Source of the DNA: GWF2-43-63 sp964559205
GTDB taxonomy: Bacteria > Bacteroidota > Bacteroidia > Bacteroidales > DTU049
Length of the DNA: 22,240 nt
Reading direction: 5' to 3'
Assembly: GCA_964559205.1 (NCBI GenBank)
Contig: CAZLHV010000032.1
Location: 1 to 22,240 of the forward strand
This document shows positions 16,001-22,240 of the stretch, in pieces. The position numbers and the translations under genes are program-made. Below the pieces are notes generated by a model, which saw only the letters and a program-made list of their open reading frames with translations, did no database searches and was not told the DNA's origin. The first letter of the stretch is position 1; every line of letters starts with the position of its first letter.

Positions 16001-17815
16001 GGCCCCACTATTCCACACCTCATAGAATTGCTGCCAATTGCAAGTGGTGGTAGTCGCTGTAAATGGAGTTCCCAGCAAAACCCCATTGATGGAGAACTGA
16101 AGAACAGCAGGATTGGTGGGATGAACAGAAGTTATCCAGGTTGAAAAAGCATAATTGGTATTCTGAGAAACAGCTACATTCTGACACCACACCTGTTGAT
16201 TGGGAACAGGAGCGCCGTTAACAACCATCATTTGGGTTCCCGGGGCAGGAGTATGATCCTGGCAGGCAGCAAAATTGGGGTGAGTATTGTGAGGATTATT
16301 TGTGATATAGTAATACCCTTCAGGAATCAGGTTGGCATTATATGTATACTGGGTTGTAAACCCTGTATTTCCTGATTCAAAGTTTCCATTGATAATGACA
16401 TTATTGCCCGGAGACATTCCATTGAGGTAATACGTTGTTGTTACCGCTGGTGTAGCAATTGGATTAGCAATGTCGGGGTTGCTGAGTGTTGCTGTAGGTG
16501 TCCATTCATAAATCCATGCTCCACTTCCATTAAGTTGTGCTGATTGACCAAGACAAATTGTCTGATCGGGTCCGGCATCAACATCCGGTAAAGGGAATAT
16601 GGTAATCACCACACTTTGTGAGCCAGTGCAGCCAAAGGCGTCGGTACCGGTAACGGTGTAGGTAGTGGTTACCATAGGAGTTGCAATGACTACGGGGCCA
16701 AAGGTCTGATTGAGCGTTGCGCCGGGAGCCCAGACATAAGTGCTGGCACCAGAAGCAGTCATAGTAACAGAGGAGCCTTCACACACACCGGCACCTTCGG
16801 GCACCACATCAATGTCCGGGGTTGGGCGCATCACGACATTAACAGAAACGGTATCACCGGGACAAGTGCCGCTCATATCATCTGAGACTACATAATAATA
16901 GGTACCCGCAGAGGTAGCGAAAAAACCACCACCGGTAGCCACCTGTGTCCAAGAAGCATTGTACCATGTTTGATTCACAGTCCCATAACCACCCGTATAG
17001 GTTCCGTTCAGCTGAACTCCAGCTGATCCTTCACAGAAGCTGGCATTCGTGTTATTGACTGAAGCAACGAGAGGATCGAACATAAAAACCCTTACGGTAT
17101 CACAAAAAATCAGGGTACCGGTACAAGCGCCAGCTTCAACAGTGCCACAAACCCTGTAGTCGACAAATGCCGGATGACCAGCAGTAGGAGTAACTGTAGG
17201 TGCAGCGCAATTTGTGCAACTCAAATAAGGCAGATAAGCGCCTCCGCCAGTAATGTCAGTCCATACAATTGACCCTGGGACAAGTCCCGTTGCCCAGATT
17301 CCAGCGGGACATGTATTGCTGGCAACCACGGGGGGAGAAACGGAAGGAGCAGGAAGAGCAGTGATGGCGTAAGTGTTAGGGTTGTTACCCGGCTTGCAAA
17401 AGGTCAAGGTGTGAGGGCCTGGGCCTGAGATGCAAATTGGCGTTCCAACTGCGACAGGAGGGCCACAATTGATTTGGTAGAACATGGCTCCTGGAGGGAT
17501 CGCACCCGAAGCAATGTTAAAATTAACAGCTACGGTTGAGGGGTGCAGTGTAATTTCGAATTCAATGCAGCGGTCAGGATTGCTGGTTCCGCAGCAATGA
17601 TCGTTTCGCACCACTGAAGGCGACACCCATGTGCCCCCCGGTGATGCGGACAGATCGACAGTAAAAAATGGAGTGGTGGGATCACAAAGGCCTGACTGAG
17701 CCTTGGTATGAGCCGTTGGGATGAAGATTACTGCAACAAAAAGCAGAATAGCGACGAGCTGCGCTGGCAGCCAGTCTCTGCTCTTTAACCCGGTGAATGA
17801 ATAAAAATTGTTCAT
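13033..17815 (-). CDS. Giant T9SS-exported Ig-like/PKD repeat protein (100-N gap inside)
   Basis: One gene of about 4.8 kb, split artificially by 100 Ns at 15486-15585. The N-terminus has a signal peptide (hydrophobic LVAILLFVAVIFIP, then AHTKAQ). A Cys-rich N-terminal region follows to about residue 250, then Ig-like units, and a jelly-roll-like module at about 470-630 (INGNFESG ... DFALDDISF, carbohydrate-binding-like). After that come at least eight ~75-residue units with the pattern SxxxICxGxSxxLTA, F.WSTGATT..I.V.P, TYTVTGT...GCTG and V.VNPNP. Two PKD domains (NWDFGDP, NFDDPGSG, with NPTHTY) precede the last ~88 residues, TAFTPNNDGNNDFF ... IYDRWGKQIFE ... GHVTVIK, the gliding-motility-associated type B sorting domain. 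Probably a surface or adhesive protein. If the gap is really 99 bases the frame is continuous, about 1593 residues. Confidence 0.9.
15357..15411. repeat. 55-bp exact direct repeat, copy 1
   Basis: Identical to 15586-15640. It encodes the segment around LSISSTALEICNGSSASLT of an Ig-like unit. Other units are related only at protein level, so this pair reflects recent duplication or gene conversion. Confidence 0.95.
15486..15585. other. Assembly gap (100 N) inside the repeat-protein gene
   Basis: One hundred ambiguous bases, a usual placeholder size for unknown gap length. The flanks are copies of the same repeat, so assembly probably broke on the duplication. A true length of 99 plus any whole number of ~228-base units keeps the frame. 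Confidence 0.95.
15586..15640. repeat. 55-bp exact direct repeat, copy 2
   Basis: Identical to 15357-15411, in the same orientation, starting directly at the edge of the N run. The exact match may extend into the gap. Confidence 0.95.
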
Positions 17816-18257
17816 GGCTCAAGTATTGTTTACCTCTCACTCAGAATAAGAGGCAAGGATTCGCTCATCATGTTGATCCGTTTCTGACGACAGGCAAACA
17901 GAAATAGATCATGGATTTCGAGTACCCATGAACCAGCAAACAATTAATGGTTTGTAAACATGTACCCATAACGCTGTTTTAATATTTCCTAAATGCCCGT
18001 TCTAAATATACAAAAAAAATCCTCAAAAACCAAAAGAAATCATAAGCTTTAGACGTAAACAAGAATACTTTGCATTAATTAGGCATATTTAACACATATC
18101 ATGTGACGACACTTTACAGAATGATTCAAAACCTCATTAGATATGTTAAATTTTATAAGGAAAGTAACCCTCCACATTTGGTTGAAATGAAAAGCGGAGC
18201 TCAAACTGTTGTTCATTTCGTTAATTTCATTAATTTTGCAGCTGCAAAAAAAACAGA
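17816..18257. other. Divergent intergenic region between the repeat protein and efp
   Basis: This 442-bp AT-rich spacer has no credible ORF. It contains weak symmetries (TCATGG/CCATGA around 17912-17934; CAAAC/GTTTG near 17940) and two GTACCCAT words about 40 bp apart. No perfect -7 box was found for the minus-strand repeat-protein gene. The efp promoter lies at its right end. Confidence 0.5.
18209..18238 (+). promoter_or_regulatory. Promoter of efp
   Basis: TTG (18209-18211) is followed after 19 bases by TAATTTTG (18231-18238), a canonical Bacteroidota -33/-7 pair, 19 nt before the efp ATG. Confidence 0.65.
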
Positions 18258-18824
18258 ATGGCAACAACGGCGGATATTAAAAACGGACTTTGCATTGAGT
18301 TTAACAATGACTTATATGTAGTGGTTGAGTTTCAGCATGTCAAACCTGGAAAGGGTGCAGCATTTGTGAGGACAAAACTCAAAAGTCTCACCAATGGCAA
18401 AGTGCTTCAAAACACCTTTCCTTCGGGGACAAAAATTAACATTCAGCGTGTTGAGCGACGTCCATATCAATATCTTTACAAAGAGGACAAGAGCTATTTT
18501 TTCATGCATCAGGAGACTTACGAGCAGATTTCTCTTGAGGAAGAGTTAATCAATGCCCCGCAGTTTCTCAAAGAAGGTCAGGTGGTTGAAGCGATGTTCC
18601 ATGCTGAAACAGAAAGTCCGCTTTCGTGCGAGCTTCCGCCCTTTGTGGTTCTTGAGGTCACCTATAGTGAGCCAGGGGTAAAAGGAGACACTGCCACCAA
18701 CACTTTGAAGCCTGCCACTGTAGAAACAGGAGCGACGGTAAACATTCCACTTTTTGTTAGCACTGGCGATAAAATTAAAGTTGATACCCGTACCGGAGAG
18801 TATTCGGAACGTGTTAAAGAATAA
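18258..18824 (+). CDS. efp: Translation elongation factor P
   Basis: EF-P binds ribosomes stalled at polyproline stretches and promotes peptide-bond formation. The 188-residue protein has the normal length and three-beta-barrel order. The KOW-like N-terminal domain carries the loop KPGKGAAFVRTKL with K32 at the tip, the residue equivalent to the modified lysine of E. coli EF-P. The central OB domain begins near VERRPYQYLYKED. The C-terminal domain has GDTATNTLKPATVETGATVNIPLFV and GDKIKVDTRTGEYSERV, the family signature. It heads a two-gene plus-strand unit with the lpxD-like gene 20 bp downstream, a pairing seen in Bacteroidota genomes. How K32 might be modified cannot be told from this window. 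Confidence 0.96.
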   Translation: MATTADIKNGLCIEFNNDLYVVVEFQHVKPGKGAAFVRTKLKSLTNGKVLQNTFPSGTKINIQRVERRPYQYLYKEDKSYFFMHQETYEQISLEEELINAPQFLKEGQVVEAMFHAETESPLSCELPPFVVLEVTYSEPGVKGDTATNTLKPATVETGATVNIPLFVSTGDKIKVDTRTGEYSERVKE

Positions 18825-18844
18825 TCAGAAATTTCAGAATCCAC

Positions 18845-19783
18845 ATGAAATTCAGCCATCCACACACATTGCAACAGATTCTTACCATTATCGGGAATGA
18901 CAATGCCCGCATGATGGGTGATCCTGATTTTCCGGTTACAGGAATCAATGAGATTCATAAAGTTGAGCCCGGCGACATTACCTTTGTTGATCATCCAAAG
19001 TACTATGCCAAAGCCCTTGCTTCAGCTGCCACAACAGTGATTATCAACAAAGAGGTCGATGTTCCTGAGGGCAAAGCTCTAATCATTACAGACGATCCTT
19101 TTCGAGATTATGTTTCAATTGTCAAGTACTTCAAGCCTTTTGTGCCTTCACAATCGGCCATTAGTCCAACAGCTGAAATTGGCGAAGGAACCATCATTGA
19201 GCCTTTTGTTTTTGTAGGGCATAATGTGAAAATAGGCAAAAACTGTCTGATTCTCGCCAACGTGACGATCCATGCCGACAGTATCATTGGTGATCATGTG
19301 ATTATCAACAGTGGAACTGTGATTGGAGGCGAAGCCTTCTATTTCAAGCGCAGACCTGACCGTTACGATAAACTCGAAGGATGCGGAAGAGTCATCATTG
19401 AAGATCACGTTGAAATTGGCTCTTGCTGCACGGTCGACCGTGGTGTATCAGGTGACACAGTCGTTGGCTGGGGAACAAAAATGGACAATCATATTCAGGT
19501 TGGTCATGATACTGTCATAGGTAAAAACTGTCTGATTTCTTCTCAGGTAGGAATTGCCGGGGTGGTTAAACTCGAAGACGATGTGATTCTCTGGGGACAG
19601 GTAGGCGTTCAAAAGGACCTGATTATTGGCAGAGGGGCTGTTGTTCTGGGTCAGTCGGGTGTGGCTAAAACGCTCGAAGGCGGCAAAACTTATTTCGGAA
19701 GTCCAGTGCGTGATGCTGTTGACAAAATGAAAGAACTTGCGCTGATCAAACGCTTGCCCGAAGTTTTTGAAAGGCTCAAATAA
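18845..19783 (+). CDS. LpxD-family UDP-3-O-acylglucosamine N-acyltransferase
   Basis: LpxD adds the N-linked hydroxyacyl chain to UDP-3-O-acylglucosamine in lipid A synthesis, taking it from acyl-carrier protein. This 312-residue protein has an N-terminal nucleotide-binding-like domain (1 to about 100) and a left-handed beta-helix from about 103 to 275 built of hexapeptide repeats (IGEGTI, VKIGKN, SIIGDH, VEIGSC). H221 in NHIQVGHD corresponds to the catalytic His of E. coli LpxD (QIAHN). The GGEAFYFKRRPDRYDKL segment replaces the usual GxDGFG loop, as in second LpxD-like copies of Bacteroidota, so the substrate may differ from that of the primary LpxD. The gene lies 20 bp after efp and ends 6 bp from the convergent membrane-protein gene, with no terminator visible between. 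Confidence 0.85.
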   Translation: MKFSHPHTLQQILTIIGNDNARMMGDPDFPVTGINEIHKVEPGDITFVDHPKYYAKALASAATTVIINKEVDVPEGKALIITDDPFRDYVSIVKYFKPFVPSQSAISPTAEIGEGTIIEPFVFVGHNVKIGKNCLILANVTIHADSIIGDHVIINSGTVIGGEAFYFKRRPDRYDKLEGCGRVIIEDHVEIGSCCTVDRGVSGDTVVGWGTKMDNHIQVGHDTVIGKNCLISSQVGIAGVVKLEDDVILWGQVGVQKDLIIGRGAVVLGQSGVAKTLEGGKTYFGSPVRDAVDKMKELALIKRLPEVFERLK

Positions 19784-19789
19784 TCTGTT

Positions 19790-21286
19790 CTACTCATTCG
19801 CTTCTTGTTGCTGATTCTGAGCAGTTTCAGCTAAATCTTCTCGTATTTTAATGCCATTTGCAACAATAATCGCTGCAAAACCCCAAACAGGTATTGCAAT
19901 TTTATCGCTGTCGAGGAAATTATTCATAAAGGCGTGCACAAAATAAGACACTAACCCTAACAATAATCCAAGAATAAACCTTGCCCGCTGTTTATCTTTC
20001 CTCACAATCAATGAATAGGTTTTGAATCCATAAAAAAACAAGGAAAACACGATAAGAATTACGAATACCATTCCCGGAATTCCACTTTCTGCCATGGCAC
20101 CAAAAAACTCTGAATGCGCAGTTCCAAGGGTGCCGGCATTGGTGCTTATCACTGTTTTTTCGTATGAAAACTGATAGGGCGCATACAAAAACTGATAAGT
20201 GCCGGGACCGGTTCCAGTAACCGGATAATCAGCAGTCATACGAAATGCACAATTCCATCGGTTAAGCCGTTCCAGATTACTAGCATCTGTGGTAATGTTA
20301 CTCATTGACTCAATGTTCTCTACAAAATCTTCTGAAGAGTCCTGCTTGTTTTTTTCAAGCCGGTGCATAATCTGAGTTTGAAATAACATGGCGGCCAACA
20401 CCAAACCAAGAAAGCCCACAAAAAGAACCTTAAACTTCACCTTAAACTGAACAATCACCCCAAGGATCACAGCAATAAAAAAGCCCAGCCAGGCAGCCCT
20501 ACTGTATGAAAAAAGAAGCCCAATCAAAAGAATTCCAATGGCCAGACCAATGAAGAACCTCCGGGTGAAAGAATAGTTTCGGTTGCTGATAAGAGCGAGG
20601 AGTACCGGTATAAACAAAGCAATCGCCGAACCGTATATCGCATGGTCCTTATAGAAAGGCTGCATCACCCAGTGGCTTTCGTTGTCACCAAAGCGGTAAG
20701 CAGCATGCCTTACCAACGTATACAAAACAACTACAGACAAAGAAACTATCTGAAAAACAACAAATTGCCTTTGGGTTTTTTCCCGGATATAGAATAATCG
20801 AGCGCCAAAGAAGTACATGGGAACAATGAGCCACAAATGTGCGATAAAGAACTTCCAGGAAACCACCGGCATTTGGCTGGTGAGGCTGCTGACCGATAAC
20901 CACACAAAATATAAAACAAACGAAATGGTTATCGGATTACGAAGAAAGTTTTTCCAAGGCTGCAATTCATAAAATGATTTAAGCAGAAAAACCAAAAGAA
21001 GGCCAGCCATTAATGGCTCTGTGGGAATACTCACCGCCAGTCTTTCGTCATAATCGCTCAGGTTAAGGGCAAGCGGCGAGGTCAAGGCAATGAGCAAAAA
21101 TATTTTCTCAATTGAGAAGAAATAAAGATACAGCACAATGAGTAAAACAGGCAAAGCGGCCAGCAAATAAAACTCCTTAAAATAAATCAGACCAGCATTC
21201 ACTGCAATAAAAATCAGCGACAGAGCGATTACCCTGCGGGCAAGCCTACGATCGGCGCCTGATAATGCTGTAAATCCAGATTCCAT
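19790..21286 (-). CDS. O-antigen ligase / Wzy-like polysaccharide membrane protein
   Basis: This 498-residue protein has about ten to twelve hydrophobic segments, e.g. VIALSLIFIAVNAGLIYF at the start and FFIGLAIGILLIGLLF in the middle. The large loop at about 325-400 carries the Wzy_C/WaaL-type pattern: ERLNRWNCAFRM, then TGTGPGTYQF and GTAHSEFFGAMAESGIPGM with the conserved Arg, Gly and His. Proteins of this family either ligate O-antigen or other glycans to a lipid carrier acceptor or polymerise repeat units; sequence alone does not separate these. The charged, Gln-rich C-terminal tail is probably cytoplasmic. The start at 21286 lies 9 bp after the stop of the Wzz-like gene, so the pair is co-transcribed, supporting a role in surface-polysaccharide assembly. 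Confidence 0.85.
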   Translation of the reverse strand: MESGFTALSGADRRLARRVIALSLIFIAVNAGLIYFKEFYLLAALPVLLIVLYLYFFSIEKIFLLIALTSPLALNLSDYDERLAVSIPTEPLMAGLLLVFLLKSFYELQPWKNFLRNPITISFVLYFVWLSVSSLTSQMPVVSWKFFIAHLWLIVPMYFFGARLFYIREKTQRQFVVFQIVSLSVVVLYTLVRHAAYRFGDNESHWVMQPFYKDHAIYGSAIALFIPVLLALISNRNYSFTRRFFIGLAIGILLIGLLFSYSRAAWLGFFIAVILGVIVQFKVKFKVLFVGFLGLVLAAMLFQTQIMHRLEKNKQDSSEDFVENIESMSNITTDASNLERLNRWNCAFRMTADYPVTGTGPGTYQFLYAPYQFSYEKTVISTNAGTLGTAHSEFFGAMAESGIPGMVFVILIVFSLFFYGFKTYSLIVRKDKQRARFILGLLLGLVSYFVHAFMNNFLDSDKIAIPVWGFAAIIVANGIKIREDLAETAQNQQQEANE

Positions 21287-21295
21287 TCTTCGGGG

Positions 21296-22240
21296 CTAAT
21301 GCTGCTTAGAAAGCTGTTTAAATTTTCTGAAATTCTCATATAGAATGATCAGAATAATGCCCAGAAGCAATGCTGCAAAAGTAGAAATGACCACAATTAG
21401 CCATCGAACCGGATAAGTCTTCTTCTCAGCCTTAAAGGCATAGTCTACCACGAATTTTTGAGGCAACGATGATTCGGCATCTACTTTTGATTCTTCATAT
21501 TTTGCTTTCAGATCGCTAAGCTGCTTTTTGTCGTGTTCAAGTCCATCGCGAAGTGAAACATATGCTGAGCCATACTTTGCCAGTGTGTCGAGTCTGCTTT
21601 GGATTTGTTCTACTGCCCGCATATTTCCGTTTCCGATTTCTCTGGCCAATCCTTCGTACAGGCGTTCAGTCTGAGATTCATAATCCTGAACACCTTTTTT
21701 TCTTAGTTGCGACAGTGAATCTTCTTTTTTCTCAATTTCAGCCTGAAGTTCATTGTATGCCCCTTCAACAATCCGGAACCCTTCGAGTGAGCGTTGTTTC
21801 TGCAGGTTATTTTTAACCGTATCATACAAATTGGCTATTTCATTTGCAATATCTGCAGCCATTTGCGGATCGGTATCCGTCACGCGAATCTCAACCGCCA
21901 TATACTCGGTTCGGTTGAAGGAAATGTTATCGTTGTAGGTTTCAAAAAGCTTCGTGTTTCTGAATTTCGAATCCGGATCAATGTCATAGTGTTCTACAAG
22001 ATTATACTTGGTAATCACCCTCATTCGAATTTCATTGCTGTTGAGAATCTGCAGCATTTGTTCAGCCTGCTCTTCTTCTCCAAAAGCCATAATGTCCTCT
22101 TTCACGCCATACTGACTAGAAATAAGAGCTTTTGATACAGCATTTGTTGATGTGGGAAACATGATCACACTCGACACATACCTGTTCTTAATAAGCAATG
22201 AAATGCCAGCCGAAATGAGGGCAGCAGAAAGGCCTATCAT
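21296..22240 (-). CDS. Wzz-like polysaccharide chain-length determinant (N-terminus beyond window)
   Basis: The visible 314 residues have the polysaccharide co-polymerase layout. A first membrane segment lies near the window edge (GLSAALISAGISLLI). A periplasmic region follows, holding a domain to about residue 130 with VEIRVTDTDPQMAADIANEI (typical of the Wzz/GumC family) and a coiled coil (about 145-250, rich in Glu, Lys, Gln). A second membrane segment near the end is WLIVVISTFAALLLGIILIIL. There is no C-terminal tyrosine-kinase domain, so it is the short Wzz-type rather than a fused Wzc. The ATG at 22240 is probably not the real start: about 20-30 cytoplasmic residues normally precede the first membrane segment, so the gene is cut by the window. 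The stop is TAG. The membrane protein gene downstream is only 9 bp away. Confidence 0.85.
   Translation of the reverse strand: MIGLSAALISAGISLLIKNRYVSSVIMFPTSTNAVSKALISSQYGVKEDIMAFGEEEQAEQMLQILNSNEIRMRVITKYNLVEHYDIDPDSKFRNTKLFETYNDNISFNRTEYMAVEIRVTDTDPQMAADIANEIANLYDTVKNNLQKQRSLEGFRIVEGAYNELQAEIEKKEDSLSQLRKKGVQDYESQTERLYEGLAREIGNGNMRAVEQIQSRLDTLAKYGSAYVSLRDGLEHDKKQLSDLKAKYEESKVDAESSLPQKFVVDYAFKAEKKTYPVRWLIVVISTFAALLLGIILIILYENFRKFKQLSKQH

Noticed and set aside
13033..17815. Two separate adhesin genes, or a CRISPR-like repeat array
   Set aside because: The split is caused by the N run; both parts share the same repeat unit, one has the signal peptide and the other the sorting domain. The repeats are coding, about 225 bp, and diverged, unlike CRISPR.
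17816..18257. tRNA or small RNA gene in the spacer upstream of efp
   Set aside because: No cloverleaf, CCA end or strong hairpin with T tract was seen; only weak symmetries.

Overview
The window looks like a draft-assembly contig from a member of the Bacteroidota. Four things point there: a giant secreted repeat protein ending in a gliding-motility-associated (type IX secretion, type B) C-terminal domain, promoters with the TAnnTTTG -7 box of this phylum, an OmpA/TPR lipoprotein of a Bacteroidales-like kind, and an efp gene followed by an LpxD-family acyltransferase. Two runs of N (10 and 100 bases) are assembly gaps. Each falls inside one gene and creates a false frame break.

Left region, 1-3970, is accessory. 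The minus strand opens with the first 33 codons of a uvrA-like gene. A second, truncated copy of the same 5' end (36 UvrA-like codons, broken inside the P-loop) lies at 3835-3957. Between the two copies are two paralogous secreted proteins of unknown function on the minus strand. The upstream paralog is interrupted by one in-frame TAG. The 113-460 spacer carries small palindromic repeats.

Region 3970-5940 is a plus-strand cassette and the best candidate for an unusual system. It encodes a STAS-like/GHKL-ATPase fusion protein, a small STAS-like (DUF4325-type) protein and a PIN-like nuclease. The last two genes overlap by 11 bp. A short 27-codon ORF precedes the cassette. The arrangement suggests a nuclease effector controlled by a partner-switching-like ATPase/STAS pair, but this is inference. 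A terminator hairpin separates the cassette from the convergent OmpA/TPR lipoprotein gene (6028-7785).

Region 7890-12612 is housekeeping: a TrmH/SpoU-family RNA methyltransferase on the minus strand, diverging from a mutS-yicC-gmk operon on the plus strand. A 420-bp spacer with hairpins follows. Then comes a gene of about 4.8 kb on the minus strand for a T9SS-exported protein built from many ~75-residue Ig-like repeats, two PKD domains and the type B sorting domain.

The right region, 18258-22240, has efp and an lpxD-like gene on the plus strand. Convergent to them are an O-antigen ligase/polymerase-like membrane protein and a Wzz-like chain-length determinant on the minus strand, the latter running off the window. 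These last three genes fit outer-membrane glycolipid and surface-polysaccharide synthesis.
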